Position numbers and translations under genes: made by a program | The notes under the pieces: generated by a model | Seen by the model: only the letters and a program-made list of their open reading frames with translations | Told to the model about the DNA's origin: nothing | The model's database searches: none | From: CAVQWT01 sp963810815 | GTDB lineage: Bacteria; Pseudomonadota; Gammaproteobacteria; Burkholderiales; Casimicrobiaceae | Assembly (NCBI GenBank): GCA_963810815.1 | Contig: CAWEPB010000014.1 | Location: 1-64,000, forward strand | DNA length: 64,000 nt | Direction of reading: 5' to 3' | Part shown: positions 42,534-50,070 of the stretch, piece by piece | Numbering within the stretch: the stretch's first letter is position 1 | How the letters are laid out: the number at the start of each line of letters is the position of its first letter

Positions 42534-44444
42534 TCAGCGCCGACGCGGTCCGCGCAGCGGCAGCGGGACTGCGCCCTCGCCGTCGGCAGTCTCGGTCGGG
42601 ATCGGGGCGACCGGCGCGCCGGCCGGCGGCATGTACTCGGGAATCCAGGTCTTCAGCCGCGCGCGGACTTCGGCGTCGTCGGCGGCGCGATCGCGCTCGC
42701 ACCAGACGACCATCTGCCCGACCGCAGTACGGCTCGCCTCGCGCGCCCGGGCGATGAACAGCTTCGGATGCGTCGTCGGCAGCGTTTCCTCCTCGGACGC
42801 GAGCGGTTCCTCGTAGAGCTTCTCGCCGGGACGCAGCCCGGTGAACACGACCGGGATCTTGTCCGGATCGGCGCCGGAGAGTTTGATCATGTCGCGGGCC
42901 AGGTCGACGATGCGAACCGGCTCGCCCATGTCGAGCACGAGGATCTGCCCGCCCCGGCCCTGCAGCCCCGCCTGCAGGAGGAGCTGGGTGGCCTCCGACA
43001 GCGACATGAAGTAGCGCGTGATCTCGGGATGGGTGACGGTCACCGGGCCGCCGCGGCCGATCTGCTCGCGAAAGCGCGGGATCACGCTGCCCGCGCTGCC
43101 GAACACGTTGCCGAAGCGCACGAGCACGAACTGCGTGCCGCCGCCCTGCAGCGTCTGGCAGGCGATCTCGGCCAGGCGCTTGGTCGCGCCCATGACGTTG
43201 GTCGGGTTGACCGCCTTGTCCGTCGACACGAGCACGAACTTCTCGACCTTCGCTTCGACCGCCGCCCGCCCCAGCACCCAGGTGCCGAACGCGTTGTTGC
43301 GCACCGCCTGCCAGGCATTCAGCTCCTCCATCAGCGGGACGTGCTTGTATGCGCCCGCGTGGAAGATGACGTTCGGCCGCTCGCGCTCGAGCACGTTCGC
43401 CACGAGCGCCGCGTGCTTGACGTCGCCGACGATGGCGACCAGCGGCAACTGCGGAAACGCGTCGCCGAGCGCCGTCTGGACCTCGTAGAGCGCGGCCTCG
43501 GAGATGTCGAACAGCACCAGGCGCGCCGGCCGGTAGCGCGCGATCTGCCGCGTCAGCTCGGCGCCGATCGATCCGCCGGCCCCGGTGACCATGACCACGC
43601 GGTTGCCGAGCCACTCCGCCAGTCCCGCGGTGTCGAGCTCGACCGGGTCGCGTCCGAGCAGGTCGTCGAGCTCGATGTTGCGGATCGTGGTGAGCGCCGA
43701 GCGACCGCTGATCAGGTCCTCGTAGGACGGCACCGTCAGCGCTTCCAGTCCCGCGGCGGCGCAGACCTCGGCGGCCCGGCGGCGCACGACGTGCGCCGCC
43801 GAGGGCAGCGCGATGATCACCTTGCGCACCCCGTACTTGCGGGCCCAGTCCGGCAGCGACGCCAGCGGGCCCAGCACCGCGACGTCGCGCAGCATCAGGC
43901 CGCGCTTGGTCGGGTCGTCGTCGACGAGCCCCACGACGCGCCACTTCGAGCTGCGCGCCAGTTCCCGGGTGAGCCGCGCACCGGCCTCGCCGGCACCGAC
44001 CACCAGCACCGGCTCGCCCAGCGCGGCAAACGGGCTGTAGAGACGGTGCTCCTTCCAGCTGCGGTAGGCGAAGCGCGCGCCGGCCATGAGGAATATCAGC
44101 ACGACCGGGTACAGGATCAGCACGGTGCGCGGCACCACCGCCTGCAGCTGGAACATCACCAGCCCGAGCGGAATCAGCAGCGCGCCCAGTCCGGCCGCGA
44201 GGACGATCCGCTGCAGGTCGACGAGACTCGCGAAGCGCCACAGGCCGCGATAGAGACCGAAGAGCAGGAGGATCGCTCCCTGCAGCGGCACGATCCACGC
44301 CAGCGTCCACGCCATGTCGGCGAGGTACGGCTCGCGAAAGTCCAGGTTGAAGCGCAGCAGGTAGACGGCGGTCCACGCGAGCGCGGCCGCCGCGAGGTCA
44401 TAGGCGAAGGCGAGCCAGGCGCGCCAGTTTCGGGGGAGGGTCAT
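42534..44444 (-). CDS. Membrane-bound nucleotide-sugar 4,6-dehydratase/epimerase (WbpM/CapD/FlaA1-like)
   Basis: The 636-residue protein has four N-terminal membrane helices, a Rossmann domain (VLVVGAGEAGARLTREL) and a C-terminal extended SDR domain with TGAGGSIGAELTRQIARY, GDVKHAALVANVLERERP, FHAGAYKHVPLMEELNAW and STDKAVNPTNVMGATKR. The active-site tyrosine of ordinary SDRs is replaced by Met (MGATK), as in WbpM-type UDP-GlcNAc 4,6-dehydratases. It makes precursors for rare amino sugars of O-antigen. The ATG at 44444 overlaps the upstream gene's stop as ATGA, which decides the start over an upstream TTG. Confidence 0.92.
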   Translation of the reverse strand: MTLPRNWRAWLAFAYDLAAAALAWTAVYLLRFNLDFREPYLADMAWTLAWIVPLQGAILLLFGLYRGLWRFASLVDLQRIVLAAGLGALLIPLGLVMFQLQAVVPRTVLILYPVVLIFLMAGARFAYRSWKEHRLYSPFAALGEPVLVVGAGEAGARLTRELARSSKWRVVGLVDDDPTKRGLMLRDVAVLGPLASLPDWARKYGVRKVIIALPSAAHVVRRRAAEVCAAAGLEALTVPSYEDLISGRSALTTIRNIELDDLLGRDPVELDTAGLAEWLGNRVVMVTGAGGSIGAELTRQIARYRPARLVLFDISEAALYEVQTALGDAFPQLPLVAIVGDVKHAALVANVLERERPNVIFHAGAYKHVPLMEELNAWQAVRNNAFGTWVLGRAAVEAKVEKFVLVSTDKAVNPTNVMGATKRLAEIACQTLQGGGTQFVLVRFGNVFGSAGSVIPRFREQIGRGGPVTVTHPEITRYFMSLSEATQLLLQAGLQGRGGQILVLDMGEPVRIVDLARDMIKLSGADPDKIPVVFTGLRPGEKLYEEPLASEEETLPTTHPKLFIARAREASRTAVGQMVVWCERDRAADDAEVRARLKTWIPEYMPPAGAPVAPIPTETADGEGAVPLPLRGPRRR

Positions 44445-45484
44445 CGGGATTTGATGCAGTGCAGCCTCCAATGATAATCAATGCCGGCGAATCCCGCCGC
44501 GATGATTGCGATCCAGGCCGCCAGCGCGAGCGGACCGTACCGGGGAAGCCAGGCCAGCATCCCGAGGGCGGAGGAGGCGGTCGCCACCGCCAGCGCCGCA
44601 TAAACGGCCAACGTACCGCGGTGACCTGCGCCCATTTGCCACAGGCGCTGGTAGTAGTGGCCGCGATGCGCTTCGTACACGCGCTCGCCGGCAAGCGTGC
44701 GACGCGCCAGCGTCACCGTCGCGTCCGCCACGAAGGGCAGGAACACCAGCAGCGGGAACCACGGCGGCCAGCGCCCGAGCGCGACGCCCAGCGCGCCCAG
44801 CGCCGCGGCGGCAAAGCCGAGCGGCACCGAGCCGACGTCGCCCATGAACAGCCGCGCCGGCGGCGCGTTGAAGGCGAGCAAGGCGATGGCGCCGCCCGCG
44901 ATCGCCGCCGCGGCCGGGGCCGAGCCAGCCGCCGGGCCCGGCGCCCAGCGCCGCCCCGCCGGCGAGCGCGCCGAAGCCGCAGACCGCCATCGAGGCGGCG
45001 AGGCCGTCGCTGCCGTCCATGAAGTTGTACAGGTTGGCCGCCCACGCCAGCGTGACGGCCAGCGCGCAGCGCAGCGGCCAACCGGCGTCGGGCAGGATCG
45101 CCGTGGCGGCGGCGAGCCCCGCCAGGAGGTGGACCGACAGGCGCACCCGGGCGGGCAGTCCGGTCCAGTCATCCGCCAGCGAGACCGCGGCCACCGCGGC
45201 GAGGGCGAGCGCCACCGCGCCGACGTCGTCCCGCTGCCCGCGAGCGGCTCGGCGCCCGCCCCTGCGGCCGCGAGCGCTGCGATGCCGGCCGCCGCCCATC
45301 CGGCGAGCGCCCCGGCCCAAACCGCCAGGCCGCCGACCCGGGGCACCGGCCGGAGGTGCAGCGACCGCGCGTTGGGCCGATCGTGCGGCAGCGAATCCGC
45401 GCACCGCAACAGCAGCGCCGCCACCACCACCCCGACCGCGGCGGCGGTGCCGGCGGCGACCAGCGGCGCCAGCAGGTCGCTCAC
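44441..45484 (-). CDS. WecA/WbpL-like polyprenyl-phosphate sugar-phosphate transferase with two frame breaks
   Basis: The enzyme starts O-antigen synthesis by moving a sugar-1-phosphate to undecaprenyl phosphate. From the GTG at 45484 the first frame reads DSLPHDRPNARSLHLRPVPR and VGGLAVWAGAL. Then a second frame gives VSLADDWTGLPARVRLSVHL and LYNFMDGSDGLAASMAVCGF. Finally the first frame resumes with PPARLFMGDVGSVPLGFAAA and AHRGHYYQRLWQMGAGHRG. The shifts are one missing base near 45236 (in a G run) and one extra base near 44915 (in a C run), so they compensate. Together all expected motifs of a polytopic MraY/WecA-type enzyme are present. Operon with the WbpM-like gene. Confidence 0.78.
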   Translation of the reverse strand: MSDLLAPLVAAGTAAAVGVVVAALLLRCADSLPHDRPNARSLHLRPVPRVGGLAVWAGALAGWAAAGIAALAAAGAGAEPLAGSGTTSARWRSPSPRWPRSRWRMTGPDCPPGCACRSTSWRGSPPPRRSCPTPVGRCAARWPSRWRGRPTCTTSWTAATASPPRWRSAASARSPAGRRWAPGPAAGSAPAAAAIAGGAIALLAFNAPPARLFMGDVGSVPLGFAAAALGALGVALGRWPPWFPLLVFLPFVADATVTLARRTLAGERVYEAHRGHYYQRLWQMGAGHRGTLAVYAALAVATASSALGMLAWLPRYGPLALAAWIAIIAAGFAGIDYHWRLHCIKSR

Positions 45485-45924
45485 TCCCGCGCCCCGGGGG
45501 GACGATCGCCGGGAAACTGCCGCGCGGCGATCACCGCCAGCCGAGGTGCCACCGGAGAAAATTTGCGCAAATCGGGCGCTTGGAACCGGCCGCGCGACAA
45601 AACGGGGCAAGATCGCCGATTATCTTGTCCGATCATGGCGTTAGACGCCTCATTTCATGTAGTGTCCGGGGGCATTATGCGCCTTCCCGCACATCGGCGA
45701 CCGGGTCCGCTTGTGGCATTTTTCCAACATGGGGCAAGGGGGAGAGCCGGAACCGGGGGATTACCTTGCCTCGGCCTCGGGCGGTTTGGCACAATCAGGT
45801 CAACTTCTCGCCATTAATGAGAAGGTTCCACTGGCAGGCTCCGAGCGTCGGACGGATTTATCGTCGAAGGATGTCGCCGCTGGGTCGTTTCCTGGCCAAT
45901 TTTATCCGTTAGAGGAGAGATTCA
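45485..45924. promoter_or_regulatory. Gene-free 440-nt region upstream of the porin gene
   Basis: This is the only gap over 300 bases and it is less GC-rich than the rest. A perfect 12-bp palindrome ATTTGCGCAAAT lies at 45561-45572. A GGCGT-TAG-ACGCC inverted repeat lies near 45633. A hairpin formed by AACTTCTC and GAGAAGGTT lies at 45802-45827. The strong ribosome binding site GAGGAGAG stands before the porin ATG. I could not assign a convincing -35/-10 pair. The region should hold the promoters for the porin and for the opposite polysaccharide genes. Confidence 0.55.
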
Positions 45925-47034
45925 ATGAACAAGAAACTCGTCGCTCTCGCCGTCGCGGGCGTGCTGGCCGCCCCGCTGGCTGCGCAGGCGCAAACCGCGA
46001 ACGTTACGCTGTACGGTCGCGTCAACCTCGACATGGAACTCGTTCGCGGGGAGCGTACCGCTGCGGCGGGCGGCGGCAACCCCAGCACGTTCCGCGTCAG
46101 CTCGAACTCGTCGCGCCTCGGCGTCCGTGGCACCGAATCGCTCGGTGGCGGCCTGAACGCGATCTTCCAGATCGAATCCAACGTCTCGGCCGACTCCGGC
46201 AACAGCGGCACCGGGCTGGGCAATCGTGAAACCTTCGTCGGCCTGCAGGGCGCGTGGGGCACGGTGAAGATGGGCAACTTCCTCGCCCCGTACGACGACA
46301 TTCACCCGGTCTTCGGTAACGTCCCGACCCTGACGACGTCGATCCTGTCGACGGCTTCGCTGTGGTCGCAAGGCGGACAGTCCAAGACCAACGGCGGCTT
46401 CGACGCGCGGCTGGCCAACTCGGTCCGTTACGACTCGCCGAACTACGCCGGCTTCACCGGCGGCATCCAGTACTCGTCGTGGGAAGGCGGCGCGCCGTCG
46501 CTCAAGGCGAACTCGGGCATCGTCAGCATGGGCGGCTTCTACAACAACGGCCCGATCCAGGTCGGCGTCGCCTACGAACAGAACAACCAGATTCGCGGCG
46601 CGGGTCTCACCGACAAGGCGCTGTCGGTCGCCGGCGGCTACAACTTCGGCATCGTCCGCCTCGGCGGCGTGTGGGAACGCCTCGACTACGACACCGCGAC
46701 GGGCAACCTGAAGCGCGACTTCTGGGGCGTGGGCCTGACCGGCAACTTCGGTCCCGGCCAACTGTACGCGTTCGTCGGCCTGGCCTACGACGGCAAGGGC
46801 TCGGCGGCGACGGGCACCCGCGTCGGCGCGCTGGCCAAGGGCGACGACACGGGTTCGACGCAGTGGGAAATCAGCTACACCTACCCGCTGTCGAAGCGCA
46901 CCCTGCTGTACACCGGCTTCGTCCAGATCGACAACGACAAGAACGCGAACTACACGTTCAACATCAACCCGTACCCGGTTGCCAACGGCGCCAAGCCGAG
47001 CGGCCTCGTGATGGGCGCGGTCCACTTCTTCTAA
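45925..47034 (+). CDS. Gram-negative outer-membrane porin (porin_4 / OmpC-like family)
   Basis: The 369-residue protein has a signal peptide cleaved after AAPLAAQA and begins QTANVTLYGRVNLDMELVRG, the standard betaproteobacterial porin start. The PEFGG-like barrel motifs follow: SSRLGVRGTESLGGGL, QIESNVSADSG, NRETFVGLQGAWGTVKMGN. It ends with the outer-membrane signature Phe (AVHFF). A trimeric general-diffusion porin, probably abundant: the ribosome binding site is strong, and the codon use and GC content look moderated relative to neighbours. A strong terminator follows. Confidence 0.95.
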   Translation: MNKKLVALAVAGVLAAPLAAQAQTANVTLYGRVNLDMELVRGERTAAAGGGNPSTFRVSSNSSRLGVRGTESLGGGLNAIFQIESNVSADSGNSGTGLGNRETFVGLQGAWGTVKMGNFLAPYDDIHPVFGNVPTLTTSILSTASLWSQGGQSKTNGGFDARLANSVRYDSPNYAGFTGGIQYSSWEGGAPSLKANSGIVSMGGFYNNGPIQVGVAYEQNNQIRGAGLTDKALSVAGGYNFGIVRLGGVWERLDYDTATGNLKRDFWGVGLTGNFGPGQLYAFVGLAYDGKGSAATGTRVGALAKGDDTGSTQWEISYTYPLSKRTLLYTGFVQIDNDKNANYTFNINPYPVANGAKPSGLVMGAVHFF

Positions 47035-47078
47035 GCCGTATCGCAGCACGACCTGACAACAGGTTTGAAGTGATCACG

Positions 47079-47105
47079 CGGGCGCCTTCGGGCGCCCGTT
47101 TTTTT
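47079..47105 (+). terminator. Rho-independent terminator of the porin gene
   Basis: A perfect 8-bp stem CGGGCGCC-TTCG-GGCGCCCG with a C(UUCG)G tetraloop is followed by seven T. It lies 45 nt after the porin stop codon. Confidence 0.92.
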
Positions 47106-47131
47106 GCCCGGTTTTGCGCTAGCATCGAGGC

Positions 47132-47752
47132 ATGATCGACGACCTGATCCAGAGCTTCGACCGCGGCCTGCGCACGCTCGCCGGCGTGGCCGCCACCGCG
47201 CGCGGCGTCCCCGGCGCCGACCTCGCCGACGCCCCGCTCGCCGACGCCGAGCGCCGGCACGCCGCCGGGCTGATGCGCGTCAACCACACCGGCGAGGTCT
47301 GCGCGCAGGCGCTCTACGCTGCGCAGGCGCTGGTCGCGCGCGATGCCTCGATCCGCGACCGGTTCGCGCAGGCGGCGCGCGAGGAGGAAGAGCACCTCGC
47401 CTGGACGCAGGCGCGGCTCGACGATCTCGGTTCCCGGCCGTCGCTGCTCAACCCGCTCTGGTTCACCGGCGCGTTCGCGATCGGCGTCGCCGCGGGCCTG
47501 GCCGGCGATGCGGTGAACCTCGGCTTCGTCGTCGAGACCGAGCGGCAGGTCGAGGAACACCTGTCGGGCCACATGGACCAGCTTCCCCCCGGCGACCAGA
47601 GGAGCCGCGCGATCGTCGAGCAGATGCGCGACGACGAGGCGCGGCACGGCGCGATGGCGCTGGCCGCCGGCGCGGCCCCGCTGCCCTTTCCCGTCCCGTT
47701 CCTGATGCGTCGCGCGGCGGACGTGATGCGCGCGGTCGCCTACCGGCTCTGA
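47132..47752 (+). CDS. coq7: Ubiquinone biosynthesis di-iron hydroxylase Coq7
   Basis: Coq7 hydroxylates demethoxyubiquinone in late ubiquinone synthesis. The 206-residue protein has the ferritin-like di-iron ligands in MRVNHTGEVCAQALY, AREEEEHLAW and ETERQVEEHL plus RDDEARHGAMA, and a membrane-associated hairpin LLNPLWFTGAFAIGVAAGLA. Betaproteobacteria use Coq7 in place of UbiF. A TAGCAT hexamer ends 6 nt before the ATG, so the transcript may have almost no leader. The 3' end overlaps the convergent cca gene by 13 nt. Confidence 0.94.
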   Translation: MIDDLIQSFDRGLRTLAGVAATARGVPGADLADAPLADAERRHAAGLMRVNHTGEVCAQALYAAQALVARDASIRDRFAQAAREEEEHLAWTQARLDDLGSRPSLLNPLWFTGAFAIGVAAGLAGDAVNLGFVVETERQVEEHLSGHMDQLPPGDQRSRAIVEQMRDDEARHGAMALAAGAAPLPFPVPFLMRRAADVMRAVAYRL

Positions 47753-49047
47753 CCGGCGCGCCAGGCGCGCAGCGCCGCGAGCCGGGCACGCCGCACCGCC
47801 GCGGCGATGCGGTCGCCGGCGGCCACGCCGTTCCCATCGGTGCGGGACGGCGGAGTCGCGGCGACGCGCGCTGCGCTCCGCGCGACGGAACCGGCGTCGA
47901 CCGAGCGGACGACGTCGAAGGCCGCCCGCAGGACTCGTTCCGGCGGATAGTCGTCGCCGGCGCCCGGGCGGGAGCAGGCATCGGCGCGGCACGCGGCGAG
48001 CAGCGTGTCGAAGCGGTCCGGCCGGCGCAGCGCGTCGGCGGCGGTCAGGAGGTCCAGCAGCGTCGCCGGCCGCAACTCGGCCGCGCGGTGGACGGTGCCG
48101 TGGAAGCGCGCGGCCAGCCGCGCCGCATCGCGGCATTCCTGCGGCACCCTGAGCCGCGCCGACAGCCGTTCGGCCAGCCGCGCGCCGCGCTGCTCGTGGC
48201 GGAGGTGCCGCGGCCACTCGGCGGCGGGGGTCGCGGCCTTGCCCAGGTCGTGCGCCAGGATCGCGAATCGCACCGGCAGCGTCGCGCCGCGGTCCGCCGA
48301 TGCCGCGGCCCAGTCGAGCGCCAGCGCGACGTGAACGCCGGTGTCGAACTCGGGATGATGGGCCAGCGGCTGCGGGACGCCGTACAGCGCGTCGACCTCC
48401 GGCAGCAGCCGGTGCAGCGCGCCGCAGTCGCGCAGCACCGACAGCATCCGCGACGGATGCGCCTCCATGAGCCCGCGCGCGAGTTCCTGCCAGACCCGCT
48501 CCGCCGCGAGCGTCGCGAGTTCGCCCGAGGCGACGAGCCGCCGCATCAGCATCTCGGTCTCCGGCGCGACGACGAAGCCGAAGCGCGCGGCAAAGCGGGC
48601 GACGCGCAGGATGCGCAGCGGATCCTCGGCGAACGCCGGCGACACGTGGCGCAGCACGCCGGCGGCCAGGTCGCGCGCGCCGCCGTGGGGATCGATCAGG
48701 CTGCCGTCGGGACCGCGCGCCATCGCGTTGATCGTGAGGTCGCGCCGCGCGAGATCGTCCTCGAGCGTCACCTCGGGCGACGCGAAGAACTCGAATCCCC
48801 GGTAGCCCTGCCCGTGCTTGCGCTCGGTGCGCGCGAGGGCATACTCCTCGCGCGTCTCCGGGTGCAGGAAGACCGGGAAGTCGCGCCCCACGGGCCGGAA
48901 GCCCGACGCCAGCATCGTCTCGGGCGTCGCGCCGACGACGACCCAGTCGCGGTCGACGACCGGGCGGCCGATGAGTTCGTCGCGGACGGATCCGCCGACG
49001 CGGTAGATCTTCACGGTGCGGGGCGCCGCGGCGCGGATGGAGGCCAT
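47740..49047 (-). CDS. cca: Multifunctional CCA-adding enzyme (tRNA nucleotidyltransferase with HD domain)
   Basis: Cca adds or repairs the 3' CCA of tRNAs. The 435-residue protein has YRVGGSVRDELIGRPVVDRD with the catalytic Asp pair, RRDLTINAMA, GVLRHVSPAFAEDPLRILR, and a C-terminal HD phosphohydrolase domain (HHPEFDTGVHVALAL and ILAHDLGKA), as in the E. coli multifunctional type. The last ~60 residues are Ala/Arg-rich. Start ATG at 49047. Confidence 0.94.
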   Translation of the reverse strand: MASIRAAAPRTVKIYRVGGSVRDELIGRPVVDRDWVVVGATPETMLASGFRPVGRDFPVFLHPETREEYALARTERKHGQGYRGFEFFASPEVTLEDDLARRDLTINAMARGPDGSLIDPHGGARDLAAGVLRHVSPAFAEDPLRILRVARFAARFGFVVAPETEMLMRRLVASGELATLAAERVWQELARGLMEAHPSRMLSVLRDCGALHRLLPEVDALYGVPQPLAHHPEFDTGVHVALALDWAAASADRGATLPVRFAILAHDLGKAATPAAEWPRHLRHEQRGARLAERLSARLRVPQECRDAARLAARFHGTVHRAAELRPATLLDLLTAADALRRPDRFDTLLAACRADACSRPGAGDDYPPERVLRAAFDVVRSVDAGSVARSAARVAATPPSRTDGNGVAAGDRIAAAVRRARLAALRAWRAGQSR

Positions 49048-49131
49048 CGCCGCCAGTTTACGCCGGCGGGCGCGCGGTCCGGCCGCCAGCGGTTACGCGG
49101 CCACGCCGGCCGTCGCGGCGTGGCGACCCGG

Positions 49132-50070
49132 TCAGCGCCCGCCGTGGGTCCGGTAGTCGTCGTACCGGCCCAGGGTCGCCGCCGGCGCCAGGTAGCCGGG
49201 CGCGATCGCCTCCAGCGGCGTCGGCGTGACGCCGAATTCGGCCGGGAAATCGCAGCCGCAGACGCTGTCGCGCGACATCGATTTCAGGTTGTCGCGGCTC
49301 ATCAGGCCGCCGGGCAGGAATTCCAGCACCGTCGCCTGCAGCCTGGCGATGGCGTCCGGCATGCCGATGACGGGGCGCGGACGGTCGATCGTCGCCGCCA
49401 CGTAGCGGACGAGCTCGGCGAGCGTGTACACGCGCGGGCCGCACAGCGGATAGGTCCGCCCGATCGCGACGTCGAGGTCGAGCGCGCGCACGAAGCAGTC
49501 GGCGACGTCGCCGACGTACACCGGCTGGAACCGGACGCCGGCCCCGGGCAGCGCGATCACCGGCAGGATCCGCGCGAGCTTCGCGAACATGTTGAGGAAC
49601 GAGTCGCCGGGGCCGAAGATCACCGACGGCTGGAAGATGGTCCAGTCGAGGTCGGACGCGCGCACGGCGGCCTCGGCCTCGGCCTTGCTGCGCTGGTAGT
49701 CGCTGGGACCGTCGGCGCTGGCATTGAGCGCGCTCATGTGGACGAAACGGCGGACGCCGGCCGCCTTGCACGCGGCGATGGCGTTGCGGGTGACCTCCAC
49801 GTGCGCCCGCGAGAACGTCGCGCCGCCGGATTCGTTGAGGATGCCCACGAGGTTGACCACGGCATCGGCCCCCTCTGCCAGCCGCGGCAGCGACCGCGGG
49901 TCGCCGACGTCGGTCTCGACGACGTTGACCGTCGGCAGCAGGAACAGCCCGCGGGCGTTGTCGCGCCGCCGGGTGGGGACGACGACCCGGTCGCCGACGG
50001 CGGCGAGACGATTGACGATATGACCGCCGACGAAACCGCTGCCGCCGACGACCAGCACGGTGCGCGGCAT
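49132..50070 (-). CDS. NDUFA9-like NAD(P)-binding SDR protein
   Basis: An atypical short-chain dehydrogenase of 312 residues with VLVVGGSGFVGGHIVNRLAA, VVNLVGILNESGG, FVHMSALNASADGPSDYQRS and FQPSVIFGPGDSFLNMFA. This is the bacterial complex-I NDUFA9 subunit family, often found next to slt and cca in betaproteobacteria. Function is unsettled; links to complex I or to quinone metabolism are inferred from homology only. It overlaps the slt stop by one base (TGATG), which fixes the ATG at 50070. Confidence 0.87.
   Translation of the reverse strand: MPRTVLVVGGSGFVGGHIVNRLAAVGDRVVVPTRRRDNARGLFLLPTVNVVETDVGDPRSLPRLAEGADAVVNLVGILNESGGATFSRAHVEVTRNAIAACKAAGVRRFVHMSALNASADGPSDYQRSKAEAEAAVRASDLDWTIFQPSVIFGPGDSFLNMFAKLARILPVIALPGAGVRFQPVYVGDVADCFVRALDLDVAIGRTYPLCGPRVYTLAELVRYVAATIDRPRPVIGMPDAIARLQATVLEFLPGGLMSRDNLKSMSRDSVCGCDFPAEFGVTPTPLEAIAPGYLAPAATLGRYDDYRTHGGR

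Noticed and set aside
33844..45484. Genomic island or mobile element carrying the polysaccharide genes
   Set aside because: There are no integrase, transposase, tRNA or flanking repeats, and base composition matches the rest of the window.
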